DNA from: Limnohabitans radicicola
GTDB lineage: Bacteria > Pseudomonadota > Gammaproteobacteria > Burkholderiales > Burkholderiaceae_C
DNA: 64,000 bases
NCBI RefSeq assembly: GCF_014837235.1
Contig: NZ_JACYFT010000002.1
Coordinates: forward strand, 620,001-684,000
Reading direction: 5' to 3'
Positions within the stretch are counted from its first letter, which is position 1, and each line of letters opens with the position of its first letter. The position numbers were made by a program, and so were the translations under genes. Positions 1-10,436 of this stretch are shown piece by piece. The notes under the pieces were generated by a model. It was given only the letters and a program-made list of their open reading frames with translations, did not search any database and was not told the origin of the DNA.

Positions 1-1
1 C

Positions 2-2500
2 AACCCGATCCTCGCCATCCACGATGTGGGTGCGGGCGGTTTGTCGAACGCTTTCCCTGAACTGACCAACGACGCAGGCCGTGGCGCACGCTTTGACTTG
101 CGTGCCGTGCCGCTCGAAGAGTCGGGGCTGGCTCCCAAGGAGATCTGGTCGAATGAGAGCCAGGAGCGCTATGTGTTGGCCATCGCACCCGAGTCATTGG
201 AACAGTTCAAAGCCTTTTGCGAACGCGAGCGCTGCCCCTTTGCGGTGGTGGGTGTGGCGACCGAAGAGCGCCAACTGGTGCTGGAGGACAAAGGCCAGGA
301 GTCGCCCGTCGACATGCCCATGGACGTGCTGCTGGGCAAGCCGCCCAAGATGCACCGCGATGTAAAGACCGTGGTGCGCCAGTCGCCTGCGATGGACCTC
401 ACAGGCGTGAACCTGCAACAAGCCGTGATCGATGTGCTCAGCCACCCCACGGTGGCGTCTAAGCGTTTTCTCATCACCATCGGCGACCGCGCCGTGGGCG
501 GCCTCACGCACCGCGATCAGATGGTGGGCCCTTGGCAAGTGCCTGTGGCCGATGTGGCCGTGACCCTGGCCGACTACGCGGGCTTTGCCGGTGAAGCCAT
601 GAGCATGGGCGAGCGCACGCCGCTGGCCTCGCTCAACGCTGCAGCCTCCGGCCGCATGGCCGTGGCCGAAGCCATCACCAATTTGCTGGCCGCGCCCATC
701 GAGCTGCCCCGCATCAAGATGTCCGCCAACTGGATGGCCGCTTGCGGCGAGCCGGGCGAAGACGCCGCTTTGTACGACACCGTCAAAGCCGTGGGCATGG
801 AACTGTGCCCGGCGCTGGACATCTCGATCCCGGTGGGCAAAGACAGCTTGTCGATGCGCACGCAGTGGACCGACAGCGGTCAGACACACAAAGTCACCTC
901 GCCCGTGAGCCTGATCATCACCGCCTTTGCGAGCCTGCCCGATGTGCGTGGCACCCTCACACCACAATTGGACGCGCAAAGCGATGACACGACTTTGCTG
1001 TTGATCGACCTGGGCCAAGGCCAAAACCGCATGGGCGGCAGTGTGCTGGGTCAGGTGCTGGGCCAGTTTGGCGACAGCGTGCCCGATCTGGAAGAGCCGC
1101 AAGCGCTGGTGAACTTGGTCAAGGCCATCAACACTTTGCGTGCGCAAGGCCAGATCCTGGCCTACCACGACCGCAGCGATGGCGGTTTGTTGGCGGCAGT
1201 GGCTGAAATGGCTTTTGCAGGCCATGTGGGTGTGGCCCTCAATGTGGACATGCTGGTGACGGAGGGCGATGGCATCACAGACAGCCGCGCCGACCATGGC
1301 GATGCCAAGAATTGGGCAGGCCAGGTCAGCGCCCGCCGCGAAGAACTCACCCTCAAGGCCCTGTTCAACGAGGAGCTGGGCGTGGTGCTGCAGGTGCGCA
1401 CGGCCGAGCGCAATGCGGTGCTGCAAACCTTGCGTGAGCATGGTTTGTCCAAACACACGCATGTGATCGGCAAGACCCGTCCGACCCACTCGACCATCAC
1501 CAAGGGCGTGGGCGAACTCAGCATCTGGCGCGACACCAAAGAAGTGTTTGTGGCCAAGCTGGAAGACCTGCACCAGGTCTGGGACAGCGTGAGCTGGAAG
1601 ATTTGCCAGCAACGCGACAACCCCGCTTGCGCCGACGCCGAGCATGCCGCCGCTGGCCGCGCCGATGACCCGGGCATGCATGTGGCGTTGAGCTTTGACC
1701 CCACAGAGAACGTGGCCGCGCCGTTCCTGAACCTTTCGCACCCCAAAGTGGCGATCCTGCGCGAGCAGGGCGTCAACTCGCATGTGGAAATGGCCTACGC
1801 CTTCCACAAAGCGGGCTTTGAGTCGCACGATGTGCACATGACCGACCTGCAATCGGGTCGCGCCCGTTTGGCCGACTTCCAAGGGCTGGTTGCTTGTGGC
1901 GGTTTCAGTTACGGCGATACGCTGGGCGCGGGCATTGGCTGGGCGCGCAGCATCACCTTCAACCCGGCTTTGGCCGAGCAGTTCAAGGGCTTCTTTGGCC
2001 GCACCGACACCTTCGGTCTGGGCGTGTGCAACGGCTGCCAGATGTTTGCCGAATTGGCCGACATCATTCCGGGTGCGCAAGATTGGCCCCGTTTCACCAC
2101 CAACCAGAGCGAGCGCTTTGAAGCCCGCCTGTCCATGGTTGAAGTGCTGGAATCACCCAGCCTCTTTTTGCAAGGCATGGCGGGCAGCCGTTTGCCGATT
2201 GCCGTGGCGCATGGCGAGGGTTTTGCCAACTTCAAGCACCGGGGCAACGCGGCCAAGGCCATTGGCGCAATGCGATTTGTGGACAACCACGGCCAGGCGA
2301 CCGAACAGTATCCGTTCAACCCCAATGGCAGTGCCGGAGGCCTCACGGCCGTGACCACCGCCGACGGGCGTTTCACGGCCATGATGCCGCACCCAGAGCG
2401 CGTGTTCCGCAACGTGCAGATGAGCTGGACAAGTGGTGACATCAACGCCACCAGCCCCTGGCTGCGCGTGTGGCAAAACGCCCGCAAGTGGGTCGGTTGA
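2..2500 (+). CDS. purL: Phosphoribosylformylglycinamidine synthase, C-terminal part (5' end outside window)
   Basis: Frame open from base 2; HDVGAGGLSNAFPEL, VGKDSLSM and C-terminal amidotransferase motif GVCNGCQ...HGEG...PHPER. Confidence 0.97.
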   Translation, partial: NPILAIHDVGAGGLSNAFPELTNDAGRGARFDLRAVPLEESGLAPKEIWSNESQERYVLAIAPESLEQFKAFCERERCPFAVVGVATEERQLVLEDKGQESPVDMPMDVLLGKPPKMHRDVKTVVRQSPAMDLTGVNLQQAVIDVLSHPTVASKRFLITIGDRAVGGLTHRDQMVGPWQVPVADVAVTLADYAGFAGEAMSMGERTPLASLNAAASGRMAVAEAITNLLAAPIELPRIKMSANWMAACGEPGEDAALYDTVKAVGMELCPALDISIPVGKDSLSMRTQWTDSGQTHKVTSPVSLIITAFASLPDVRGTLTPQLDAQSDDTTLLLIDLGQGQNRMGGSVLGQVLGQFGDSVPDLEEPQALVNLVKAINTLRAQGQILAYHDRSDGGLLAAVAEMAFAGHVGVALNVDMLVTEGDGITDSRADHGDAKNWAGQVSARREELTLKALFNEELGVVLQVRTAERNAVLQTLREHGLSKHTHVIGKTRPTHSTITKGVGELSIWRDTKEVFVAKLEDLHQVWDSVSWKICQQRDNPACADAEHAAAGRADDPGMHVALSFDPTENVAAPFLNLSHPKVAILREQGVNSHVEMAYAFHKAGFESHDVHMTDLQSGRARLADFQGLVACGGFSYGDTLGAGIGWARSITFNPALAEQFKGFFGRTDTFGLGVCNGCQMFAELADIIPGAQDWPRFTTNQSERFEARLSMVEVLESPSLFLQGMAGSRLPIAVAHGEGFANFKHRGNAAKAIGAMRFVDNHGQATEQYPFNPNGSAGGLTAVTTADGRFTAMMPHPERVFRNVQMSWTSGDINATSPWLRVWQNARKWVG

Positions 2501-2512
2501 CCCCGGGCTGGC

Positions 2513-5500
2513 ATGAAGTCTGTGCTTGGCGAGCAGTGGTTTCCGCCATCTCAGCTGGCTTTTTACTTTGACTCCAACGCGTGGGCCAAAGGCACCGCGC
2601 TGTATCTGGGCAACGAGATCCTGTCTGCCCGCATGGCACCTGAGGCCGAGGGCTGGCTGATCCAGGCCCAGGTGCAAGGTTCGGTCAGCGAGCCTTACCG
2701 GGTCACGGCCCATCTGCGTGTCTCGGATGCTGGCAACTTGCAAGCCTGGCGCTCGACTTGTTCTTGCCCGGTAGGTCGGATGTGCAAGCACGGCGCGGCT
2801 GTGGGCATCCATGCCGCCATGCAGGGCCAGTCCATGACCGACGATGCCGATGATGAACGGAGCCCTGAAGCCCTGGCGCGGCAGGACCAGCGGCGTCAGG
2901 AGCGGGCCAGGCAACAGGCCGAACACCAGGTTCGCGATTGGTTGCTGCGGCTGGAGACAGCCAATGCACCCCAAGGCTTCAGTTTGCCAGGTGCCAGCAA
3001 CGAGCACTTTTTGTATTGCCTGAGCTTGGCATCGGTGGGTGCCCGGCCCGAGTTCCACCTCACGGTGAAACGCGCCTTGCTCAAGCCCGGCAGTGCTTGG
3101 GGCAAACCCAAGAAAGTCACCAGCCAGCCCCATGCCAGCGATGCGATCTGGCGCACCTGTGCGCCAGGTGAGCAGGGCGTTTTTGATTTGATGAAGGCCT
3201 GTCCGCCCACCAACAGCTTTGGGTCCTATGGCTTTCAAAGCGCGGTCAAACTGCAAGGCATGGTGGCCAGCCTGTTGCTTCGCCAGTGCGCCTCCACCGG
3301 ACGTCTGATGTGGGAGAGCGACAAAAGCTTGCAGGCTTTGGCCTGGAGCGACGAGGCCTTGGCCTTCAAGGCCCATTGGCTGTCGGTGCCCGAGCAAGAA
3401 CACCAAAGCGCTGGCTGGAAGCTGAGCATGCAGCCCGCCCAGGCAGGCGCGTTGTATGGGCTGAACGATCCGCCTTTGTATGTGAACCCCGAGATGGGCA
3501 CCTGTGGTCTGCTGGACACCCAGGGCATGAGCGCAGAGCAGCTCATGCTGCTCATCCAGGCCCCTGTGGTGCCAGAGCCGGTGGCGGTCAAGTTCCAGCA
3601 AAAATTTGTGGATGCCCTGGGCCGTTTGCCTTTGCCGCCAGTGATTGAAACGGTGCCTGAAATCCGGGGGGTCACGCCCATCGCAGTGCTGCAACTTTTT
3701 GCCGTGGCGCCGCACTTGCGCGCTGAGCAAGGCCTGTTTCAGGCCGAGTTGAAATTCGCTTACGGGGACTGTCTCGGCTTTTGGCCGCACCAGCAGCCAC
3801 GCGTGGTGATGGGGCATGGCCCACAAGCGCGCATGCTGGTGCGTGATCTGGATGCCGAGCGCGGGGTGTGGGAGCAGCTGGACGACCTGGGTTTTCAGCT
3901 GCGTGGCGACAACGTGCTGGGCATGCCGGGCCCTGCAGGCCAAGCCTTGTGGCTGTACTGGCTGGAGACCGATTTTGAACCGCTGCGAAATGCGGGCATC
4001 GAGGTGCGCCGTCACGAAGCCCTGGATCACTGGTTGCGCCTGGCGGGCGACGTGCAGGTGCGTCTGAGCGGCGACGGTGACGATGGCGCCGAAGACACTT
4101 CGCCCTGGTTTGACCTGTCGCTGGGCATGAACATCGACGGTCAGCGCGTGAACATCCTGCCCTGGGTGCCTGAGATCTTGCAGGCCGTGGCACGCGCTGG
4201 TGCATCCTCCAGCGATGGGGGTGATGTCGATGCAGACCGCATGCCCGAGCACCTTTACCTGCCCGATCTGCAAGGCCCCGGCTATGTGAAGCTGCCCACC
4301 GCGCAAATTCGGCCTTGGCTGGCGATGCTGATGGAGTTGCACGGCGAACGTGGACACCGCTGGGATGGTGATGCGCTGCGCCTGTCGCGCCTGGACGCGC
4401 TGCGCGCAGCGGTCTCGCTGGGCGAGGGCGCGGTCTGGCAGGGCGCGCAACGCTTGCAGGACCTGGTGCAACACATGCGCAGCACAGCCTCCTTGGCCGA
4501 GGTGCCGCCGCCCGACGGCTTGCAGGCCACGCTGCGGCCTTACCAGCAGCAAGGTTTGAACTGGCTGCAGTTCTTGCGCCAGCACCGGTTGGCGGGCATC
4601 CTTGCCGACGACATGGGCCTGGGCAAAACACTGCAGACGCTGGCCCACGTCCTGACCGAGAAGCAGGCCGGACGCCTGACACAGCCGGCCTTGATCGTGG
4701 CGCCTGTCAGCTTGCTGGGCAACTGGCAGCGCGAAGCGGCCCGCTTTTGCCCGGGCCTCACCACCCACATCCACCATGGTTTGTCGCGCCACGAAACGGC
4801 GCAGGCGCTGTGCCAGTTTGACGTGGTCATCACCGCCTATTCGCTGTTGGCGCGCGACCGGGACATGTGGCTCGATGTGCCCTGGCACTTGCTGGTGCTT
4901 GACGAAGCACAGAACATCAAGAACGCCAACACCCATGCCGCGCAGGTGGTGGGCGAAATCACCGCGCAGCACCGGCTGTGTCTGTCCGGAACACCCATCG
5001 AAAACCACCTGGGCGAACTCTGGAGCCAGTTCCACTTTTTGATGCCGGGTTTCCTGGGCAGCCAGCGGCGCTTCACCGAGTTGTTCCGCAACCCGATCGA
5101 ACGTCAGGGCCGCGCAGCAAAGATGGAGCAACTGCGTGCCCGGGTGACCCCGTTCATGCTGCGCCGGACCAAAGACCTGGTGGCCAACGAGCTGCCGCCC
5201 AAAATCGAAACCCTGATGCCCGTGCCGCTGGAAGGCCAGCAAGCCGACCTGTACGAAACCATCCGATTGGGCATGGAAAAAACCGTGCGCGATGCGCTCA
5301 GCACCCAGGGGCTGGGCAAGTCGCAGATCACCATCCTCGATGCCTTGCTCAAGCTGCGCCAGGTGTGCTGCGATCCGCGTTTGCTCAAACTCAGCGCTGC
5401 CGCTCAGGTCAAGGAATCGGCCAAGCTCTCCCAACTGCTTGATATGCTTCCTGAGATGGTCGCCGAGGGGCGCAAGATTTTGCTGTTCTCGCAGTTCACG

Positions 5501-5932
5501 CAAATGCTGGGACTGATCGAAAAAGCCTTGCCCGCTTTGGGCATCCCGTGGGTCAAGCTCACCGGGCAAAGCAAAAACCGCGACGCCATCATCGACCAAT
5601 TCACCAGCGGGCAAGTGCCGCTGTTCCTGATCAGCCTCAAAGCCGGTGGCGTAGGCCTGAATTTGCCTCAGGCCGATACTGTGATCCATTACGACCCGTG
5701 GTGGAACCCGGCGGTGGAAAACCAGGCTACCGACCGCGCCCACCGCATTGGCCAGACCAAGAACGTATGGGTGGTCAAGCTGGTGGCGCAGGGCACCATC
5801 GAAGAACGCATGCTGGCCCTGCAAGAGCGCAAAGCCCAGTTGGCGCAAGACATGTATTCAGGGGCTGTGCAGCGCAAAGAGCCGCTGTTTGGCGAGTCCG
5901 ACTTGAACGAATTGCTCAAGCCCCTGGGTTGA
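2513..5932 (+). CDS. SNF2-family DEAD/DEAH helicase with N-terminal SWIM zinc finger
   Basis: SWIM motif CSCPVGRMCKH; helicase motifs DDMGLGKTLQ, DEAQ, SGTPIENHLGELWS, QATDRAHRIGQ. Confidence 0.95.
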   Translation: MKSVLGEQWFPPSQLAFYFDSNAWAKGTALYLGNEILSARMAPEAEGWLIQAQVQGSVSEPYRVTAHLRVSDAGNLQAWRSTCSCPVGRMCKHGAAVGIHAAMQGQSMTDDADDERSPEALARQDQRRQERARQQAEHQVRDWLLRLETANAPQGFSLPGASNEHFLYCLSLASVGARPEFHLTVKRALLKPGSAWGKPKKVTSQPHASDAIWRTCAPGEQGVFDLMKACPPTNSFGSYGFQSAVKLQGMVASLLLRQCASTGRLMWESDKSLQALAWSDEALAFKAHWLSVPEQEHQSAGWKLSMQPAQAGALYGLNDPPLYVNPEMGTCGLLDTQGMSAEQLMLLIQAPVVPEPVAVKFQQKFVDALGRLPLPPVIETVPEIRGVTPIAVLQLFAVAPHLRAEQGLFQAELKFAYGDCLGFWPHQQPRVVMGHGPQARMLVRDLDAERGVWEQLDDLGFQLRGDNVLGMPGPAGQALWLYWLETDFEPLRNAGIEVRRHEALDHWLRLAGDVQVRLSGDGDDGAEDTSPWFDLSLGMNIDGQRVNILPWVPEILQAVARAGASSSDGGDVDADRMPEHLYLPDLQGPGYVKLPTAQIRPWLAMLMELHGERGHRWDGDALRLSRLDALRAAVSLGEGAVWQGAQRLQDLVQHMRSTASLAEVPPPDGLQATLRPYQQQGLNWLQFLRQHRLAGILADDMGLGKTLQTLAHVLTEKQAGRLTQPALIVAPVSLLGNWQREAARFCPGLTTHIHHGLSRHETAQALCQFDVVITAYSLLARDRDMWLDVPWHLLVLDEAQNIKNANTHAAQVVGEITAQHRLCLSGTPIENHLGELWSQFHFLMPGFLGSQRRFTELFRNPIERQGRAAKMEQLRARVTPFMLRRTKDLVANELPPKIETLMPVPLEGQQADLYETIRLGMEKTVRDALSTQGLGKSQITILDALLKLRQVCCDPRLLKLSAAAQVKESAKLSQLLDMLPEMVAEGRKILLFSQFTQMLGLIEKALPALGIPWVKLTGQSKNRDAIIDQFTSGQVPLFLISLKAGGVGLNLPQADTVIHYDPWWNPAVENQATDRAHRIGQTKNVWVVKLVAQGTIEERMLALQERKAQLAQDMYSGAVQRKEPLFGESDLNELLKPLG

Positions 5933-5942
5933 GCCTCGGGTG

Positions 5943-6332
5943 ATGACGCGACTTTTGACGCTTTTGACCTGTCTGGCGATGCCCCTGTTCACGGCATGCA
6001 GTCCGGAGCCGACCACCCCTTTGCCAGCATCTGAATCCGCCAGCACTGCTGCCAAACCGAGTGACAGGCCCGGTGCTTGGTCGCACGCCGATCCTTATGA
6101 CCCCGATGTGCAAGAAGCCGCCCGCTTTGCGGTCCAAACTTTCGCTGTGCAAGGCAAGCGACGTGTACTTTTCAAAGAAGTGAACCAGGCCCGACAGCAA
6201 GTGGTTGCCGGACTGAACTTGCAGATGCACATTCAGGTCAGCGTGGATGCCATGGCGCGCAGCGCCAGCGTGACAGTATGGCGGCACCCCGATGGCCGCT
6301 ACAGCCTGACCGAATGGGTCTGGCTGGATTGA
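5943..6332 (+). CDS. Putative lipoprotein of unknown function
   Basis: N-terminal signal with lipobox LFTAC; in-frame ATG at 5943 or 5940. Confidence 0.6.
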   Translation: MTRLLTLLTCLAMPLFTACSPEPTTPLPASESASTAAKPSDRPGAWSHADPYDPDVQEAARFAVQTFAVQGKRRVLFKEVNQARQQVVAGLNLQMHIQVSVDAMARSASVTVWRHPDGRYSLTEWVWLD

Positions 6333-8303
6333 TCAGTGCATGCCCACCACAGGTCGCGTCTTGTAGAACTGCACCGGGCTCTCGGGCACGGCGTTCAGCA
6401 CCGATTTCTTGATCTTGCCCACCACATGCATCTCGCATGGCTTGCAGTCGAAACGCAGGGTGAGTTTTTCCTTGCCGTTGATCAGTTGCAGCGGCTCGGC
6501 TTTCACCGTGCCTTGCACGCCCGTGACGCCTTTGGCCTGTTTGGGGCACAAGCTGAGTGAGAAGCGCACGCAGTGCTTGGTGATCATGAGGCTCACTTCG
6601 CCCAACTCTTCCTGCGCTTCGTAGGCGGCGGCGATCAGCTTCACGCCATGCTTGGCGTAGAAGTCGCGGGCCTTCTGGTTGAACACATTGGCCAAGTAGG
6701 TGAGCGTGTCTTCAGGGTAGGGCACAGGTGGCGCCACAGGCACTGCACGCGGCAGTCGGTGCAGTCCTTCTGCCCGGGCAACTTCAAGCGCCTGTATGGC
6801 GTCACGCCGCAAGGCGTTGAGCTGCGAAGGTGGGACAAACCAGGGGCGCGGCAGGGCGAGTTGCACATCGAGGGGCTCGAACAAGGTATCGCCCAGCTTG
6901 CCCAAAGCGCTTTTGAGTTTGTCCTCGGCCTGGCTCGGATCTTTAGGCGCTTGCCAGGCGATGGCCAGAGAAGCTGTTCCAGAGTGTCCGGCTTCGTCGG
7001 TCAGTGTCAGTTGCAGGCCATCAGGGCTTTCAGCCAGTTGCATCCACACACCCATGCGGCGCTCGGCGGACTTTTTGTCCAGTGTGCGCACCCAGCTCAT
7101 GTCGCGGTTGCGGTTGACCTGCACGCCCTTGCGCAGGTCTTTGAAGCCATCCATCGGGTCTTTGGGAAAGAGCTTCCATACGCCCTTGGTCTTTTGGGCT
7201 TCGACGCGGTTGATCTGCAGGCCCACCAGTTCTTTTTGCAGATCGTAGTAGCACAGGCCGTCGCCGTTGTGCAGCTCGGCGCCGGTGTCGTCGGTGGTGA
7301 TCTCCAGGTGGTCTGCGGCGACCTTGTTGACCCAGCCGATGGGCTGGCCCGGGTTTTTGGGGGTGTCGAACGCACCGATGTCTTCCTTGCGGCCTTGCAC
7401 AAAGTAGTCGGTGAACTCGCGGTTGAAGTTCTGGTTCGGGTCCGGCTCGAAGCTGAAGGTGGTGCGGCCATGAGAGGCGGCTGCCAGCTCGGGGCGTTCA
7501 GCCAGCACTTCGTCAAACAGCTTGCGGTAATGGGCCGTGATGTTTTTCACATAGGCCATGTCCTTGTAGCGGCCTTCGATCTTGAAACTGCGGATGCCCG
7601 CATCCACCAATGCGCGCAGGTTCTCGCTCTGGTTGTTGTCCTTCATGCTTAGCACATGCTTGTCGTGCGCGATGATGCGGCCCTGGGCGTCCTTGACCTC
7701 GTAGGGCAGGCGACAGGCCTGCGAGCAGTCGCCACGGTTGGCGCTGCGCCCGGTGTGGGCATGGCTGATGAAGCACTGGCCGCTGTAGGCCACGCACAAA
7801 GCGCCGTGCACAAAGAATTCAATCACCGTGCGCTCGGTGTCGATCACATCACGGATGGCGCTGATCTGTGGCAGCGTCAACTCGCGGGCCAGCACGATTT
7901 GGCTCAACCCCGCGTCCTGCAAAAACCTGGCTTTCTCGGGGGTGCGGATGTCGGTCTGCGTGCTGGCGTGCAACTGGATGGGCGGCAGGTCGATTTCGAG
8001 CAAGCCCATGTCTTGGACGATCAGCGCATCCACTCCAGCGTCGTACAGCTGCCAAGCGAGCTTGCGAGCGCCTTCCAGTTCATCGTCGCGCAAGATGGTG
8101 TTGAGCGTGACAAAGATGCGGCTGTGGAATCGGTGCGCGTGCTGCACCAGACGGGCAATGTCCTGCACCGAGTTGTCGGCCGTGGAGCGGGCCCCGAACG
8201 ACGGGCCGCCAATGTAGACCGCGTCCGCACCGTGGTTCACGGCTTCGATGCCGATCTCCAGATTTCGGGCAGGAGCGAGGAGTTCAAGTTGGTGAGGCTG
8301 CAT
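6333..8303 (-). CDS. rlhA: U32 family peptidase (RlhA/YegQ-like, 23S rRNA hydroxylation family)
   Basis: MQPHQLELLAPARNLEIGIEAVNHGADAVYIGGPSFGAR; ARELTL; FVHGALCVAYSGQCFIS. Confidence 0.85.
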   Translation of the reverse strand: MQPHQLELLAPARNLEIGIEAVNHGADAVYIGGPSFGARSTADNSVQDIARLVQHAHRFHSRIFVTLNTILRDDELEGARKLAWQLYDAGVDALIVQDMGLLEIDLPPIQLHASTQTDIRTPEKARFLQDAGLSQIVLARELTLPQISAIRDVIDTERTVIEFFVHGALCVAYSGQCFISHAHTGRSANRGDCSQACRLPYEVKDAQGRIIAHDKHVLSMKDNNQSENLRALVDAGIRSFKIEGRYKDMAYVKNITAHYRKLFDEVLAERPELAAASHGRTTFSFEPDPNQNFNREFTDYFVQGRKEDIGAFDTPKNPGQPIGWVNKVAADHLEITTDDTGAELHNGDGLCYYDLQKELVGLQINRVEAQKTKGVWKLFPKDPMDGFKDLRKGVQVNRNRDMSWVRTLDKKSAERRMGVWMQLAESPDGLQLTLTDEAGHSGTASLAIAWQAPKDPSQAEDKLKSALGKLGDTLFEPLDVQLALPRPWFVPPSQLNALRRDAIQALEVARAEGLHRLPRAVPVAPPVPYPEDTLTYLANVFNQKARDFYAKHGVKLIAAAYEAQEELGEVSLMITKHCVRFSLSLCPKQAKGVTGVQGTVKAEPLQLINGKEKLTLRFDCKPCEMHVVGKIKKSVLNAVPESPVQFYKTRPVVGMH

Positions 8304-8326
8304 GGGGCTGGATTATCCCAAACAAT

Positions 8327-8351
8327 AAAAAACGCGGCCGAAGCCGCGTTG
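8327..8351 (-). terminator. Rho-independent terminator downstream of the PPIase gene
   Basis: Minus strand AACGCGGCTTCGGCCGCGTTTTTT: perfect GC stem, TTCG loop and T-run. Confidence 0.85.
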
Positions 8352-8373
8352 AAATCTGGGCGTCTGCCGCAGA

Positions 8374-9147
8374 TCACTGGATCTTGGCTTTAGCGCGCAG
8401 GTCTTCCTGGTACTTGCCCAGTTTTTGTTGCTGCAATTGCTGTGCAATCTGAGGTTTGACTTCTTCCAGCTTGGGCAGTTGCGCTTGACGCACATCGTCC
8501 ACACGGATGATGTGGAAACCGAACTGGCTCTTGACCGGAGCATCGGTCATCTGGCCTTTTTCGAGTTGGGTCATGGCAGCCGAAAACTCGGGCACGTAGC
8601 TGCCCGCAGCGGCCCAGTCGAGATCGCCACCATTGGCGCCGGAGCCTGGGTCCTTGGAGTTCTTCTTGGCCAGCTCTTCGAACTTGGCACCTTTCTTGAT
8701 CTCGGCGATCAGGCTCTTGGCCTGGTCTTCGGTTTCCACCAGGATGTGGCGTGCGTGGTATTCCTTGCCACCGTTGGCTGCAACAAACTTGTCGTATTCG
8801 GCCTGGATGTCGGCGTCAGTGACTGGATTTTTCTTCTGGAAATCAGCGAACAATTCGCGGATCAGGATGGTCTGGCGTGCCAACTCCAGCTGGTTCTTGT
8901 AGTCATCGCTGGCGTCCAGGCCACGCTTGCGTGCTTCCTGCATGAACACTTCGCGGGCGACGATTTCGTCCTTGATTTGGCCCAGCATGTCGTCTGTCAC
9001 AGGGCGGCCTGAGCGTTCGATCTGCTGTTTGAGTGCCGTCAGGCGGGATGTGGGCACAGGTTTGCCGTTGACCACGGCGATGTTCTGGGCAAAGGCCGGG
9101 GCGGCCAACAGAGCCACCAGAGCGGCGCTGAGCATCTGCTTTTTCAT
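8374..9147 (-). CDS. Periplasmic peptidylprolyl isomerase (parvulin/PpiC-type)
   Basis: Signal peptide, then EYHARHILVETEDQAKSLIAEIKKGAKFEELAKKNSKDPGSGANGGDLDW...; start at MKKQML. Confidence 0.92.
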   Translation of the reverse strand: MKKQMLSAALVALLAAPAFAQNIAVVNGKPVPTSRLTALKQQIERSGRPVTDDMLGQIKDEIVAREVFMQEARKRGLDASDDYKNQLELARQTILIRELFADFQKKNPVTDADIQAEYDKFVAANGGKEYHARHILVETEDQAKSLIAEIKKGAKFEELAKKNSKDPGSGANGGDLDWAAAGSYVPEFSAAMTQLEKGQMTDAPVKSQFGFHIIRVDDVRQAQLPKLEEVKPQIAQQLQQQKLGKYQEDLRAKAKIQ

Positions 9148-9212
9148 TGTCTCTATCCTCAAATCCGGAAAACACTACAAAAAAGGCACCCGTGAAGAGC
9201 AGGGCGCCAGGT

Positions 9213-9470
9213 TCAGATCACTTCTATGGCCAGGGCGTGCAGCCCTTGATCGATGAAATCTTGCAGCGCATCATACACAAGCCGATGGCGTTGAACCCGG
9301 CTGATACCTGTAAATAAGGGTGAAGCCACGCGCACACGGATGTGGCTGCCTTCGCCCGTGGCGCTGGCGCCAGCGTGGCCCGCGTGCGCAGCGCTTTCGT
9401 CCAGCACTTCCAACGCTGTCGGGTTCAACCGCTCGGTAAGGCGGGCATGGATGTCTTGTGCGACGCTCAT
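9213..9470 (-). CDS. BolA family protein
   Basis: [20 protein letters not shown]...[27 protein letters not shown]. Confidence 0.9.
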   Translation of the reverse strand: MSVAQDIHARLTERLNPTALEVLDESAAHAGHAGASATGEGSHIRVRVASPLFTGISRVQRHRLVYDALQDFIDQGLHALAIEVI

Positions 9471-10006
9471 GCGGATTCATCGGTTTTGGGCAGGTGGCGT
9501 GCCACATACAACCCCTGGCCCACGATGAAGACCACGGGAAACACATAGCCCCAGATCTTGAAATCCACCCAGGCCTCGGTGCTGAAATACGTGGCCACGT
9601 AGGCGTTGATGCTGGCCATGAACAGCGAATACAGCACCCAGATCAGGTTCAGACGACGCCAGACCGCTTGCGGCAGTTGCAATTGCTGACCCAGCATGGT
9701 CTGCAGGAAGTTCTTGTTGAAAAAACGCTCGGACACCGCCAAAGCCAGTGCCATGCCCGTGTACAGCACGGTGGGTTTCCATTTGATGAAGCGTTCATCG
9801 TGCAGGCCCAGCGTCAAGGCGCCAAAACCCAGTACCAGGCCCAAAGTCACCTTGTGCATGGTCTGCAACTTGCCGTCCAGCCGGTAGATCAGGAACATCT
9901 GGAGCACCGTGGCCGCCATCAGCACGCCCGTGGCGCTGTAGATGTCACCCATCTTGTAAGCACCAAAAAACAGCAGGATCGGGAAAAAGTCGAGGAATGA
10001 TTTCAT
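9467..10006 (-). CDS. Septation protein A / inner membrane protein YciB
   Basis: [36 protein letters not shown]...; membrane protein. Confidence 0.92.
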   Translation of the reverse strand: MKSFLDFFPILLFFGAYKMGDIYSATGVLMAATVLQMFLIYRLDGKLQTMHKVTLGLVLGFGALTLGLHDERFIKWKPTVLYTGMALALAVSERFFNKNFLQTMLGQQLQLPQAVWRRLNLIWVLYSLFMASINAYVATYFSTEAWVDFKIWGYVFPVVFIVGQGLYVARHLPKTDESA

Positions 10007-10028
10007 GAAAGCAAGGGCCGCAGAGAGA

Positions 10029-10436
10029 TCAAAGTGGCTCGAAGTCTAACGAAGCCGAGTTCATGCAGTAGCGCAGGCCCGTGGGGGCGGGGCCGTCCTC
10101 GAACACATGGCCCAGATGGGCGCCACATTGGGTGCAGACCGTCTCAACGCGCACCATGCCGTGGCTGCGGTCCACATGCTCGGTGATGGCATCGGGCTGT
10201 GAGGGCTGCGAAAAGCTGGGCCAGCCGCAACCGGCGTCGAATTTGCTGTCGGACTTGAACAGCTCGGCATCGCAGCAGATGCAGCGGTAAATGCCCGCTG
10301 CCCAGTTGGACTCGTGTTTGCCAGTGAAAGGCCGCTCGGTGGCGGCTTGGCGCGTCACGGCATAGGCCGCAGGTTCGGCACCTTTGGCCTCCAGCAGCTC
10401 TCGCCACGCTTGTTCGGTTTTTTGGATGGGGCTCAT
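10029..10436 (-). CDS. msrB: Peptide-methionine (R)-S-oxide reductase
   Basis: [38 protein letters not shown]...[21 protein letters not shown]...RYCMNSASL. Confidence 0.96.
   Translation of the reverse strand: MSPIQKTEQAWRELLEAKGAEPAAYAVTRQAATERPFTGKHESNWAAGIYRCICCDAELFKSDSKFDAGCGWPSFSQPSQPDAITEHVDRSHGMVRVETVCTQCGAHLGHVFEDGPAPTGLRYCMNSASLDFEPL

Noticed and set aside
194-2080. 628-aa minus-strand ORF antisense to purL
   Set aside because: Shadow ORF; purL is unambiguous on the plus strand. Similar antisense ORFs over fadB-like (19357..21195), liv, ACAD (22368..24071) and tex (30432..32006) genes were rejected for the same reason.
2153-5848. 1231-aa minus-strand ORF
   Set aside because: Fully antisense to the SNF2 helicase; His/Gln/Arg-rich composition typical of shadow frames in GC-rich DNA, no recognisable motifs.
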